DNA of 64,000 nt from Streptomyces sp. WAC 01529 (GCF_003945545.1 NZ_CP029617.1:8206462-8270461), one strand, 5' to 3'. Shown: positions 8,753 to 17,185, counted from the stretch's first letter. Notes: generated by a model from the letters alone, not told the origin. Program-made: numbers and translations.

Positions 8753-9919
8753 GTGCGCCCATTTCACTCCTTGCCCAGACGGTCTGCCGCTGTCGCGGCA
8801 GTCGCTCTCGCTCTAACTGGTACAGCCCTGACTGTGAATCCGACCGCCCAGGCGGACACCCGCAGGACAGAGCAGTCCGCCGAAGTTCCTGTCGCCAGCG
8901 TTCCAATCGCGAGGGTGAATACGGATGACATCACCGAAACCTCGGCTGGCAAAACGGAATTGACGGATTTCGCGAAGCGGAATTTCGACGAAATATCTGG
9001 AGAGCCTCAAGGTTCATTGAAGGCGAAAAGATCCAACATTCAGGCTTCCGACCTGCAAGGTGACTACAAGGTCCTGGAGGTCGACATGTCCAAGGTCGCC
9101 TCTCAGCTGAATTTGCCCGACTCGGTGTGCAAGGAACGAGGCAGCGAAGTCCTGGTGGCTCCCCAGAGCGTCACCAACATCACCTACACAATGAGTGATG
9201 GCGAGACCGTGGAACCCCTTAATGGGGAGAATGGCACACCAGTCGATCCGGGTGACGACCCTGCCAGTCCCGACGGCTGCGACCTGAGTGTCGAGTGGGA
9301 GGAGGCGCCGGATGCCGACGACTCCGTCCAAGACGACCCTGAGGAGGCTTCGCAGGAGTCCTCACCTAAGGCGGCCGCGGCAACCCGCCCTTACTCCAAG
9401 AAGGTTGCCAGCGACTGCTTCCGGCGCAGAGTAGCGAAAGTTGAGTTGCACGACGGCTCGAAGATGTCGACTGCCTACAACGATTCCTGCTATCAGAACT
9501 GGGTGGAGAAGTACGACGGGAACAACTCGTGGAACTACTACTCCAAGCGCGCTATGAGCACTTGTGACAGCTACGGCAATTTTTCCATCAGATCTTGCGG
9601 GCACGGCGTGAAGCGGAACCCGTCCGGCCCAAAGGTCCACTGGCAGGACTGGGCGCCGAACGCCAGCCAGGAACGGAACGACTGCAGGTCCAGGAGCGTG
9701 GGCGTCACGCTGTGGAAGACCAGCGTTTCGGCCAGCTTCGACCTCTGCGAGAAGCAGTTGATCTACAAGTACGCGGAAGCTGGAAAGATGAGCAGCTACT
9801 GGAAGGGGGGAAGGACACTCCACGCCCGCGGCACGCAGCACCAGGTCGCGGTGAAGGTGGGCCAGAACAGTGGTCGACCCAAGTGGAAGCACTGGATGAA
9901 CGTCAGGTGGGGCGTGTAG
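8753..9919 (+). CDS. secreted cysteine-rich protein, unknown function
   Basis: A 388-aa protein. The GTG at 8753 follows GGAG by 5 nt and gives a classical signal peptide: basic start (RPFHSLPRRS), a hydrophobic Ala/Leu core and ANPTAQA-type cleavage near residue 35. The mature part starts with a Thr/Ser/Asp-rich stretch. An acidic linker (EEAPDADDSVQDDPEEASQ) separates it from a basic C-terminal domain with six to eight Cys (CFRRR, CYQNW, CDSYG, CGHG, CRSR, CEKQ) and many Trp/Tyr. That arrangement suggests a disulfide-bonded extracellular domain. It is followed after 89 bp by a lipoprotein gene on the same strand. No family recognised. Confidence 0.75.
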   Translation: MRPFHSLPRRSAAVAAVALALTGTALTVNPTAQADTRRTEQSAEVPVASVPIARVNTDDITETSAGKTELTDFAKRNFDEISGEPQGSLKAKRSNIQASDLQGDYKVLEVDMSKVASQLNLPDSVCKERGSEVLVAPQSVTNITYTMSDGETVEPLNGENGTPVDPGDDPASPDGCDLSVEWEEAPDADDSVQDDPEEASQESSPKAAAATRPYSKKVASDCFRRRVAKVELHDGSKMSTAYNDSCYQNWVEKYDGNNSWNYYSKRAMSTCDSYGNFSIRSCGHGVKRNPSGPKVHWQDWAPNASQERNDCRSRSVGVTLWKTSVSASFDLCEKQLIYKYAEAGKMSSYWKGGRTLHARGTQHQVAVKVGQNSGRPKWKHWMNVRWGV

Positions 9920-10008
9920 CCACCCCAATGACCTGCGTGGTCTCAGGGGGAAGACGTCCCGGCAGTCCTCGCCCCGCACCCCTACACTAACCCGTGAGGC
10001 AAGAGTAG

Positions 10009-10515
10009 ATGCGCCCCCGAATCCTCCTCCTGGCCGCGCCCTTGCTCCTGGTCACGAGTGCGTGCACCAGCGGTAGCAACAGCACGGACCGAGTCCCCCA
10101 GAGGACGGTCAGCGAGAAGCAGGCGAACGCGGTGCTTGACCATGTGGTCTCCCGCGCGCCGTACTTGAGCGCGGGCCAGTTCTGCAAAGAACTCGCCTTT
10201 CAGACGAAGGCCTGCGCCTATGTACGCCAGCAGGCCGACGACTTCTGTCTCAAGCCTGGGCCCAAGCCGCGGGTCCTGCGCTCCAAGGCCGTACGAGCCA
10301 GCAAGGACTCAGCCAGTGGCCGCGTACTGGAGGTCGAGGGCAAGACGGCAGGCGGACAGCGGTATGTGTCCGAGTTCTTCGTGACCGCGACCGACGGCAA
10401 GCCTCGCGCCTCGATAGCGGTCTATTGGGCAGGGAACGGCCTGGCCAACTCCCCCCTCGGAGAGGACAACAAGGTCCTGCCACAGTCTGAATGCGGCGGC
10501 GACGCGACGCGCTAG
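10009..10515 (+). CDS. putative lipoprotein
   Basis: A 168-aa protein with a type II signal peptide: MRPR, hydrophobic LLLAAPLLLV, lipobox VTSAC with Cys at residue 19, then a Ser/Gly-rich tether. The mature domain has three more Cys plus one near the C-terminus (FCKEL, KACAY, FCLKPG, SECGG), possibly forming disulfides. It is exported, lipid-anchored and on the outer face of the membrane. It lies 89 bp behind the secreted protein gene and may share its transcript. A strong hairpin at 10541-10575 ends the unit. Function unknown. Confidence 0.75.
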   Translation: MRPRILLLAAPLLLVTSACTSGSNSTDRVPQRTVSEKQANAVLDHVVSRAPYLSAGQFCKELAFQTKACAYVRQQADDFCLKPGPKPRVLRSKAVRASKDSASGRVLEVEGKTAGGQRYVSEFFVTATDGKPRASIAVYWAGNGLANSPLGEDNKVLPQSECGGDATR

Positions 10516-10540
10516 CCCGACCGTCGTGTACCGCCTGTGG

Positions 10541-10575
10541 GCCCGTTGAGGAGAACTCTGACCGCCTCAACGGGC
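10541..10575. terminator. intrinsic terminator
   Basis: Perfect 11-bp stem (gcccgttgagg / cctcaacgggc) with a 13-nt loop, 25 bp behind the lipoprotein stop. There is no clear U-tract, as is common in Streptomyces. Confidence 0.7.
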
Positions 10576-10609
10576 CTGCAGCATCCCCGCGCACCTGGTC
10601 TGTGCGGAG

Positions 10610-10731
10610 TCATAATCCATGAGTAGCTCGGAGGCTGCGGATCCAGACGATCGCGCCGCGGAGGTGGAGAGCCGCGAGATAGCTCTCGGGCGTCTTGTCA
10701 TAGCGGGTGGCGATCCCGCGCCACGTCTTCA
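10610..10731 (-). pseudogene. IS5-family transposase 3' remnant
   Basis: The minus-strand frame reads KTWRGIATRYDKTPESYLAA then LHLRGAIVWIRSL, the extreme C-terminal end of IS5-family transposases (WRG.A.RYDK....Y...L.L...I.W). Nothing upstream of it survives. Confidence 0.75.
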
Positions 10732-11240
10732 TCTAAGACGATCTCGCTCGCAGTGTCCTCCGTTCATGCCGCAGCGGCGGCTGCAGCTTTCGGATCGGCC
10801 GTCCGGCGTGTCCGGGCCAACTCCCCGACCCTGCAGCTCGGTGACCGGGTAGCGGCCAGTCGTCGGTTGCGGGGCGCATACCCGGACGAGGGCCTGGAGG
10901 CGTAGGGAGGCCGGAGCTTGGAGCCGGCTGACTATTGCCTCCCCTTCGATGTGCCCGCGGGGATGCTCGGATGGGTGACGCTGGTTAGGCAGTACGTCGC
11001 GCCGTTGCCCTACGGCATTGTCTTCGACAACGGCGTCCAGCTGAGTCTTGCCGAGGGCGACGTCGTCCGCGTCGCCGAGGGGCCGTCCGAGGGGGGCTGC
11101 AGCTGAGGTGATCTCGCGTCAGGGGGCCGCGAGCAGCCACAGATGAGCACGGCGTCCCGAGCTTGGCTGTGCCGGTACAACACGCTGTCCCGCGGCCGCC
11201 GGTCTAGGGCCTGTGTCTTCGATCCGTCCGTGAGATCGTC
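10732..11240. other. intergenic, one weak small ORF
   Basis: No supported gene. A TTG-started frame at 10918-11106 (62 aa, containing PAGMLGWVTLVRQYVAPLPY) is preceded by GGGAGG and has acceptable codon bias, but has no family signature. I leave it as a possible small ORF. Confidence 0.35.
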
Positions 11241-11624
11241 GTGCTCGTGATCGAGTCTTGGGTGATCAATGACGACAGCCCTGTCCCTGTGTCGTCAGCG
11301 GGGGTCGTGGAGGCTCTTCGGTCGAGGATCGACAGCGGACAGCTTGAGACGTGGCTGACCAGTTCGTCTGGACGGTTGCTGGCCTTCGTGACGAATGCCG
11401 AGCGAGCGATGGTGGTGCTGCTCGAAGGCGAGGGTGGTCCTGGCGAGCATGCCGTGGATCCCGGAACTGCGGGGTCGAGCGACGGGTTCATCCTCTCCAA
11501 CGGGCAGGGTGACGAGTATCCGGATGAGGACACCGTCCCCATCCGGGATGCGTTCAGGCTCGTGGAGCACATCGTTGGCACGGGCTCTTGGCCTGCGGAC
11601 GCACGCTGGGTGGTCGATCGCTGA
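11241..11624 (+). CDS. Imm1-like immunity protein
   Basis: A 127-aa cytosolic, acidic protein. The C-terminal half, with DEYPDEDTVPIRDAFRLVEH followed by IVGTGSWPADARWVVD, has the pattern of Imm1 family immunity proteins (a VP...EA...V..F..TG..P..V.W motif), which inhibit secreted deaminase and other polymorphic toxins. Two alternative GTG starts exist (11241, 11247). No toxin gene is next to it. The gene is directly followed by an inward-facing IS5 remnant, so a partner may have been lost. Confidence 0.5.
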   Translation: MLVIESWVINDDSPVPVSSAGVVEALRSRIDSGQLETWLTSSSGRLLAFVTNAERAMVVLLEGEGGPGEHAVDPGTAGSSDGFILSNGQGDEYPDEDTVPIRDAFRLVEHIVGTGSWPADARWVVDR

Positions 11625-11641
11625 GCGGGCTATCGCCGTGC

Positions 11642-12138
11642 TCAGATGAGGATCGCGGCGAGGCGGAGCGCGGCCTGGTAGGCGATGGCGAGCTTGTCGA
11701 TCCGCATGGCCAGGCCGCGCCACTGCTTGAGCCGGTTGATGCAGTGTTCGACTGAGTTGCCCTGCTTGTATGCCTCGGCGTCGAAGGCGAGCGGTCGACC
11801 TCCGGCACTGTCTCGCCGCAGCCGGTGGCCGACCTGGTCCAAGGGCTGGGGGATTACAGCGCGGATTCCGCGTTGGCGGAGGGGGTGACTTCGGATCGCG
11901 CGGGATGAGTACGCGCGGTCCGCGAGGACGGCATCTGGGCGGGTCCTCGGTCGTCCGGGACCGCTTCGCGGAACGCGGATGGCAGCCATGACGGTCTCGA
12001 AGGCCGGGGTGTCGCCCGCCTGGCCTGCGGTGACGCGGAGGCCAGGGGCCATGCACGGGGGTCCTGGCGAGATGGGCCTTCGTGCTCAGGCCGCCGCGCG
12101 AGCGTCCGAGCGCGTGGTCGTCGGGTTCGGCCCGACCT
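11642..12138 (-). pseudogene. IS5-family transposase, truncated and frameshifted
   Basis: On the minus strand a first frame reads EPDDHALGRSRGGLSTKAHL and, after a break near 12045, a second runs from APGLRVTAGQAGDTPAFE through LADRAYSSRAIRSHPLRQRG and EAYKQGNSVEHCINRLKQWR to a stop at 11642. Thus the C-terminal two thirds with the catalytic Glu region remain and the N-terminus is missing. The truncation point coincides with the end of the 156-bp repeat copy (12140), marking a recombination joint. Confidence 0.8.
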
Positions 12139-12139
12139 G

Positions 12140-12295
12140 GAGTGGCTGGCGGAGCTGACGATCCTGGTCCCGAACCAGGGATGGCTCTCTCGCATTCAGG
12201 CCGCTGCCCGGTCTCCGCTGAAGGTTGCGGTGCTGGACCCCGTCACCGGGCGCAGCTCCTTCATACGCGTCACGCCGACTTCGAGTGCGCCCCCG
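12140..12295 (+). repeat. 156-bp direct repeat, copy 2 (3' end of CoiA-like gene)
   Basis: Near-identical to 2625-2780. It encodes the end of the CoiA-like C-terminal domain and runs directly into a TGA at 12296-12298, probably the original stop of that gene family. The left edge abuts the truncated IS5 transposase. Confidence 0.9.
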
Positions 12296-12363
12296 TGAGC
12301 CTCAACGGGCCTGACAGGGCGTGACGCGCGACTGCGGCACGTCTTGTGGGGCGGCGGGTCCGG

Positions 12364-12397
12364 CGGTTGGGCCCGTTGGGTCTAACGGGCCCAACCG
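12364..12397. terminator. intrinsic terminator
   Basis: Perfect 14-bp stem (cggttgggcccgtt / aacgggcccaaccg) with a 6-nt loop, immediately downstream of the minus-strand flavoprotein gene. Confidence 0.8.
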
Positions 12398-12404
12398 GTG
12401 CTGA

Positions 12405-12956
12405 TCAGCCTTCGGTATAGAGGGCGTTGAGCCCGGCCTGCCACGGGAAGGCGTCGATGTTGCCCTGCTTGGGCTTGTGCGGGGTGAAGCCGCCGTCGCC
12501 GAGCAGCACGGTGACACCGGCCTCGCGCAGGAAGTCGACGTGCCGGGCGACGGCCGGGTGGGCGGCCTGCGCGTCGTTGAAGTGGGGCAGGGCGACGATC
12601 TTCAGACCCAGTCCGATGCCCTCGGTGATCAGCCCGAGGGCGAGCGTGTCGGAGACGGCGGTCGCCCACTTCGCCAGGGTGTTGTTGGTGAGCGGGGCTA
12701 CGAGGATCGCGTCCGGCGGGGGCAGCACGTCGGGCTGCGAGGGGAGCTTGTACTGCCACCGGACAGGGTGCCCGGTGAGTTCCTCCAGGGACTGGATCTC
12801 GCCCTCGGCGTCCTCGGTGAGCCACCGGTGGGCGGACGGGGTGAGGATCAGGCAGACGTCCCAGCCGACCCGCTGGGCGGCACGGATCGGGACTTCGAGG
12901 CGACGGGCCGGCGGGGCCGCGCAGGCGATCAGGTACAGGGTGGGGTTCGTGGTCAC
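12405..12956 (-). CDS. HFCD-type flavoprotein
   Basis: A 183-aa protein of the homo-oligomeric flavin-containing Cys decarboxylase fold: TLYLIACAAPPARRLEVP at the N-terminus and APLTNNTLAKWATAVSDTLA, the equivalent of the PASANT flavin motif. Members include CoaC, Dfp and EpiD. The start overlaps the stop of the upstream XRE regulator by 4 nt, a gene pair seen repeatedly in Streptomyces. Its job there is unknown; it may act on a small molecule sensed with the regulator. There is no RiPP precursor next to it, so a peptide decarboxylase role is unlikely. Confidence 0.8.
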   Translation of the reverse strand: MTTNPTLYLIACAAPPARRLEVPIRAAQRVGWDVCLILTPSAHRWLTEDAEGEIQSLEELTGHPVRWQYKLPSQPDVLPPPDAILVAPLTNNTLAKWATAVSDTLALGLITEGIGLGLKIVALPHFNDAQAAHPAVARHVDFLREAGVTVLLGDGGFTPHKPKQGNIDAFPWQAGLNALYTEG

Positions 12957-14191
12957 CCGCGCAGTCCACAGCGATCAGCCAGACCGCGCAAGCGCCCCTC
13001 GGCGCTGCCAACTCCCAGCAGGCGCAGGTCCTCCACGAGGTGCTTGGTGCGAGGTCGGCACACCACTTCCTCGGGGGCGAGTTCCTCCGCCTCCAGGAGC
13101 GTGTCGACGGCGTCCTCGCGTTGCCCGGCCTGCTTCTCGCCGATGGCGCGGTCGGTGAGCAGGTGGGCGCGGCGCTCGCGGGGGAGAGTGGCGAGGGAGG
13201 CGGCCGAGATGTCCGCCGCGACTGCCACGGCGTCGGCGCCCTCGCTCAACTGGACGTGGGCCGCGACCCGGTAGAGCGCGCAGTTGGTCGGGCCGAAGGA
13301 TGTCCAGAGCAGGTTGTCGTCATGTCCGAGGCGTTCGGCGTGCTCGTCGGCCTGGTCGAGGAAGCCGGGTACCGCGCGGGCGAGTGCGTCCGGGCTGTGT
13401 TCGTCTGCTTCGGCGACCGCGGCCTGGGCCATCGCCGCCTTGAGGAACAACATGCCGAGCACGGAGAGCCCTTCGGGCCCGCACTGCACCAGGTCGCCCT
13501 GGAGCCGGTTGGCGGCCGCGGTGACGAACGTGACGGCGGCGGCCGCCTGGCCGTGAGCGGTCATCGCGTCCGCGAGGTGGCGGGCAGCGCTCGCCATGAT
13601 GACCGGGTCTCCGGAGCGTTCGGCGGCCACAACCGCGCGCTGGCCGGCGGTGACGGCGAGTTCGCTGTCGCCCCACTTGATGGCGGCCGCCTCGGTCAGC
13701 TCCAGCGCCAGGGAGAGCTGCCGGTACGCCTCCAGCCGGTCATCTCCCTCGTGCAGCGCGGCGGCCCGGGTGGCGTCGACGAGCAACTTCGGGATCTGCG
13801 TGCCAAGCTTGGCGAAGTGCCCGGCCTGGAAGCCGGTGCGCGCGTACCAGAGGCTGCGCTGCAAGGCGGTGACGGGCACCGGCTCGGCGGAGGAGTCATC
13901 GCACCGGCCGGTGAGGACGTCGTGGCGCTGCAGGGCCGCGCGCACCGCGTCGATCTCCGACTCGGCGGGGCACAGGACCGCCGGGTCATACAGCAGCCGC
14001 TCCAGGGTGATCTCTAGGCGCAGGGCGATCTCGGTGGCCACCGACAGGTTCGGGTCGGCCTGGCGGCGCCCGCCCTCCAGTTCCTCCACCCATCGCAGGG
14101 AGCGGCGCATCAGGGCGGCGAACTCTTGCTGGGACAGGCGGCGGCGTCCTCGCCAGTGGGCGACGCGGCGGCCGAACTGGATACGGTCCAT
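12953..14191 (-). CDS. XRE-family regulator with TPR-like C-terminal domain
   Basis: A 412-aa protein. Residues 1-70 form a helix-turn-helix (FGRRVAHWRGRRRLSQQEFA, ...SLRWVEELEGGRR...). The remaining 340 residues are Ala-rich helical repeats typical of the long XRE regulators of Streptomyces. The start is the ATG at 14189-14191, because upstream in-frame codons do not resemble the family. It forms an operon with the flavoprotein and is divergent from a small gene pair at 14269-15130. The 77-bp divergent spacer likely holds its operator. Ligand and targets unknown. Confidence 0.85.
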   Translation of the reverse strand: MDRIQFGRRVAHWRGRRRLSQQEFAALMRRSLRWVEELEGGRRQADPNLSVATEIALRLEITLERLLYDPAVLCPAESEIDAVRAALQRHDVLTGRCDDSSAEPVPVTALQRSLWYARTGFQAGHFAKLGTQIPKLLVDATRAAALHEGDDRLEAYRQLSLALELTEAAAIKWGDSELAVTAGQRAVVAAERSGDPVIMASAARHLADAMTAHGQAAAAVTFVTAAANRLQGDLVQCGPEGLSVLGMLFLKAAMAQAAVAEADEHSPDALARAVPGFLDQADEHAERLGHDDNLLWTSFGPTNCALYRVAAHVQLSEGADAVAVAADISAASLATLPRERRAHLLTDRAIGEKQAGQREDAVDTLLEAEELAPEEVVCRPRTKHLVEDLRLLGVGSAEGRLRGLADRCGLRG

Positions 14192-14268
14192 CGGGACTCC
14201 GAGACGGAGTTGAGAACCCACACACATCGTGTGGGCTACCTCGTGTATACCGCCCGTACGGTCCGGAT

Positions 14269-14729
14269 ATGGCCCAGTCCGCCAAGACCTCACCCCCGAC
14301 GTGGCACCGGCTCGCACAGCCCTCCGACCGGCTCCGTGCGCAGTGGGTACATGGTGACGTCCGCACCCACTGGGCGGCGTGCGGCCAAACCTGGGACGCG
14401 GTGGCCATCTCCCCGTTAGCGCACGGCCTGGACGCGCTCGTCGCCATGCGGGTGAGCCCGCGCCGGGGCTATCCGGTGCTCGCCGACCATCTGCGCGACC
14501 AGCTGTATGTCCTGGTGCCTCCGGGCACCGGCCACGCGGCCTCCGGCCTGGCGTGCGCGTCCTCGGCGACGACTTCCAGCTCCTGATGCCCGCCGGCCAG
14601 CACGGCAGCCCCGTGGCGCACTGGGTCAGCCCGCCACGCCAGAACGCTCCGCCCCTGATCCGTCCCGACCGGCTCACCCACCACCTGCGAGCCCTGGCCC
14701 GCGACCACCAGAAGGCGGCCACCTCATGA
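14269..14729 (+). pseudogene. conserved unknown protein, one frameshift
   Basis: Two frames splice into one protein of about 150 aa. The first reads TWHRLAQPSDRLRAQWVHGD ... DHLRDQLYVLVPPGTGHAAS. After a one-base break near 14550 the second reads PGVRVLGDDFQLLMPAGQHG ... RPDRLTHHLRALARDHQKAA. Both halves have normal codon use, so either a recent mutation or a base-call error is possible. The product is cytosolic and of unknown function. Its stop overlaps the start of the following gene by 4 nt. The pair is divergent from the XRE/flavoprotein operon and may be controlled by it. Confidence 0.6.
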
Positions 14730-15130
14730 GCAGCACTCACCACGTTCTGTACGACCCGGACGGAGGCCTCACGGCGGAGCTCCCGCCTGACCGCACGGTG
14801 CACGAGCAGGTGGTGCGCACGGCGCTGGCGTGGTCCTCCCCGCTCGACGTACCGGCCGCCGACGTCGCGGCCCTCGGTCACCTGCTCGCCGGAGCGGCGC
14901 AGGTGGTCGCCGACGAGGTGCGGCTCCGCGCGGACCGGCCTCCCGAGAATGACGGACGCCGGGTGCTCGCCGAGCTGATCCTGCAGGAGGCCGACAGCCG
15001 CCTGTCGCAGCCGTGCACGAGCCTGCACCGGGTGCACAACCGGGCCCGGCTGATCCGTGCGCTGTACGAACGCCTCGACCGCCTCAACACCGCGGTGCCC
15101 GTCGATGAGGCGGCGGTCGCGTCCCCCTGA
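14726..15130 (+). CDS. conserved hypothetical protein, helical
   Basis: A 134-aa protein coupled (ATGA overlap) to the preceding frameshifted gene. It is mostly helical, rich in Ala, Leu and Arg (VAALGHLLAGAAQVVADEVR, ...RVHNRARLIRALYERLDRL), without membrane segments or a signal peptide. Small helical proteins of this sort are common beside XRE regulators in Streptomyces. I do not assign a function. Confidence 0.6.
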   Translation: MSSTHHVLYDPDGGLTAELPPDRTVHEQVVRTALAWSSPLDVPAADVAALGHLLAGAAQVVADEVRLRADRPPENDGRRVLAELILQEADSRLSQPCTSLHRVHNRARLIRALYERLDRLNTAVPVDEAAVASP

Positions 15131-15172
15131 GCCGTCTCCCGGCGCCTTCCCCCCGTGGGTCCGGGCGACGTC

Positions 15173-15218
15173 GAAGCCCCCGGCGGCTGCTCTTATACCG
15201 AGCACTGCCGGGGGCTTC
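15173..15218. terminator. bidirectional terminator
   Basis: Perfect 12-bp stem (gaagcccccggc / gccgggggcttc) with a 22-nt loop, between converging genes that end at 15130 (+) and 15279 (-). Confidence 0.8.
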
Positions 15219-15278
15219 TCCATGCCAATGTGGCGAGCGAGGCGCCGGGCCAGGGCCGTGGAGCCGCCGGCCTGCCGG

Positions 15279-16154
15279 TCAGACGGCGGCGCCGGGGTGT
15301 GCGGTTGTGCGGGCGTAGTGTTCGGCGATGTCGTCGCTGGTCGTGGTCCACACGCCGGGGTGGTTGACGACGTATTCGAGCGCTTGGTCCAGGTACTTCA
15401 TCCGGAACGCCTGGCCGGTCACGAAGGGGTGCAGGGCCAGTGTCATCACGCGGCCGCTGTGCGCGGAATCCGCGTACAACTGGTCGAGCTGGTCCTTGAC
15501 GATCCGCACGAAGTCGGGACCGCTGAGGGAGTGGGCGGTGAACAGCCCCAGGTCGTTGAGTTCGAGGGTGTAGGGGACGCTGAGGAGCCCCGGCACGTTC
15601 AACCGGAACGGCTGGTCATCGGCGGTCCAATCCAGCACATAGCGCAGGCCGAGTTCGGCGACCAGCGCCGGAGTCTGAAACGTCTCACTGAGCGCGGGTC
15701 CCATCCAGCCGCGGGGACGCTGCCCGGTCGCCTTCTCGATGGTCTCGACGACCTCGGTCAGGTAGGCGCGCTCATCCGCCTCGACCTCGGCCTGCACAGT
15801 GGAGTTGTTCTTGCCGTGCGCGAGCCAGGCCCAGTTACGCGCCCGGCCGGCCTCGATGATCTGCGGGTAGTGCTCGGCGACATCGGAGTTGAGCAGCACG
15901 CTCGGGCGCACACCGTGCCGGTCGAATGACTCGATCATCCGCCAGATCGCCACCCGGGGGCCGTAGTCGCGCCACCCGTGGTTCAGCGGATCAGGCACGA
16001 GCGCCGCAGTGCCCTGATTGATGCTGGTGGACGGCTTTCCCAGGACGAAGTGCTCCACGTTGAGGCCGACATAGAACGCCACCCGGGCGCCGTCGGGCCA
16101 CTGGATTGGCGTGCGTTCCGTGATGGGGCTGTAGTCGTACAGGTCGTTGCGCAT
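15279..16154 (-). CDS. polysaccharide deacetylase (PuuE-like)
   Basis: A 291-aa carbohydrate-esterase-4-fold protein without a signal peptide. Features: GARVAFYVGLNVEHF, GWRDYGPRVAIWRMIESFDR, VLLNSDVAEHYP (first metal Asp in NSD), WLAHGKNNS (catalytic H, position of H.H.H) and LALHPFVTGQ. The DYGPR..IWR pattern is that of the PuuE/allantoinase-type subfamily, which acts on amides rather than exported glycans. Likely a cytosolic metal-dependent amidohydrolase. It is divergent from a TetR gene, which probably represses it. Confidence 0.8.
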   Translation of the reverse strand: MRNDLYDYSPITERTPIQWPDGARVAFYVGLNVEHFVLGKPSTSINQGTAALVPDPLNHGWRDYGPRVAIWRMIESFDRHGVRPSVLLNSDVAEHYPQIIEAGRARNWAWLAHGKNNSTVQAEVEADERAYLTEVVETIEKATGQRPRGWMGPALSETFQTPALVAELGLRYVLDWTADDQPFRLNVPGLLSVPYTLELNDLGLFTAHSLSGPDFVRIVKDQLDQLYADSAHSGRVMTLALHPFVTGQAFRMKYLDQALEYVVNHPGVWTTTSDDIAEHYARTTAHPGAAV

Positions 16155-16209
16155 GAGATTCCCTTCGCAAGAACCGTCCGTGGGACGGCAGGGGTGCTGA
16201 TCCGAGAGC

Positions 16210-16243
16210 CGATCCGTGTCGTGTCGCGAACCGATACGGATCG
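16210..16243. promoter_or_regulatory. inverted repeat in divergent promoter
   Basis: Arms CGATCCGT and ACGGATCG separated by 18 nt, in the 173-bp spacer between the deacetylase and TetR genes. Possible second regulator site or promoter-overlapping operator. Confidence 0.4.
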
Positions 16244-16269
16244 TGTCGCAATGTCGCGCCCGCGTCAAC

Positions 16270-16283
16270 ACGAACCGGTTCGT
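16270..16283. promoter_or_regulatory. probable TetR operator palindrome
   Basis: Perfect 14-bp palindrome ACGAACCGGTTCGT, 45 bp before the TetR start codon and in the divergent promoter. Size and symmetry suit a TetR dimer. Confidence 0.6.
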
Positions 16284-16327
16284 CTCCCCTGCGGTAGCGT
16301 GAGCGCGTCAACAACCATGGAGGCGAC

Positions 16328-16942
16328 ATGAGCACGACGCGTGCGCCCGACCCCGCCCGGCGCAACCCGCAAGCGACCGCGGCGATCCTCAAGGCCGCGC
16401 TCGACATGGCCCGCGAAATCGGCTTGGCGCGTGTCAGCATCGAGGGGATCGCGGCTCGCGCGGGCGTCGGCAAGCGAACCGTCTACCGCTGGTGGCCCTC
16501 CAAAGGCGCGGTCGTCCTTGACGCGTGGGCGCAACAGCTCGAAGAGCAACTGCACCGGCGCCTCGAAACCGTGCAGACCGGCGACTTCGAGGCCGACCTG
16601 AAACTGATGGTCAAAGACGCCTGGATCGACACGATCGGCGACACGCGCAGTGTGCTCGCCTCGATCGTCGCCGAGTCCCAGCACGACCCCGATCTCGCCT
16701 CGGAGTTCCGCAAACGTCTCATCGACCCCGCCAGCGCGCTGGTCGCCGAGCGCATCCGCCGTGCCCAGGCGGACGGACAGGTCGCCGCCGACATCGACCC
16801 GTACCGCGCGATCGAGCTGATCTATGCCCAGCTGTACTACCGGCTGCTCGTCGTGCGCGGCCCGAACGACGAGGCGTACGTCGAGGACGTCGTCGAGCTC
16901 GCCATACGCGGGCTCAGGCCCCCTCGTCAGGACGCGACGTGA
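16328..16942 (+). CDS. TetR-family regulator
   Basis: A 204-aa repressor. The N-terminal DNA-binding domain has the classical pattern AILKAALDMAREIGLARVSI ...GIAARAGVGKRTVYRWWPSK. The ligand domain resembles TetR C-terminal domains of the type in which ...LYAQLYYRLLVVRGP ends the core. A start at ATG 16328 is preceded by GGAGGCGAC. It is transcribed away from the deacetylase; a perfect palindrome between them is the likely operator. Probably represses itself and the deacetylase gene. Confidence 0.85.
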   Translation: MSTTRAPDPARRNPQATAAILKAALDMAREIGLARVSIEGIAARAGVGKRTVYRWWPSKGAVVLDAWAQQLEEQLHRRLETVQTGDFEADLKLMVKDAWIDTIGDTRSVLASIVAESQHDPDLASEFRKRLIDPASALVAERIRRAQADGQVAADIDPYRAIELIYAQLYYRLLVVRGPNDEAYVEDVVELAIRGLRPPRQDAT

Positions 16943-16988
16943 CTCAGCTACGCCAGAAAGCCGCCAGTGGATGATCTTGAAGTAGGAG

Positions 16989-17185
16989 AGTGCTGCATCC
17001 CAGCGGGCGCCACCCACACCGTGATGAGCGTCGTGATCGGCGACCCGGTGCCGTGCACCGCGGTCGCCGTGAACCTTCAGCAGCTGCGCGCGACACGCTT
17101 TACGGACGCCACCCGCGTCGGTGTAGTGCCGGCCGAGACGATGGCACGAATGGACCAGGCACTGCGCGCGGTTCTCGATCTATGA
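16989..17185 (+). pseudogene. truncated MazF-like toxin copy
   Basis: Encodes the C-terminal two thirds of the toxin at 7248-7544 (VMSVVIGDPVPCTAVAVN, RATRFTDATRVGVVPAETMA, DQALRAVLDL-stop) with many silent and a few coding differences. The N-terminal RRGEVW part and the antitoxin gene are missing, so it should be inactive. Confidence 0.8.

Noticed and set aside
12405..12956. Flavoprotein as part of a second RiPP cluster
   Set aside because: The neighbour is an XRE regulator and there is no precursor, kinase or lanthionine enzyme nearby. The XRE/flavoprotein pair is a common Streptomyces arrangement.
12953..15223. 756-aa reading of the XRE gene with a long N-terminal extension
   Set aside because: The extension runs through the divergent promoter and over two plus-strand genes. 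The helix-turn-helix begins right after ATG 14191.
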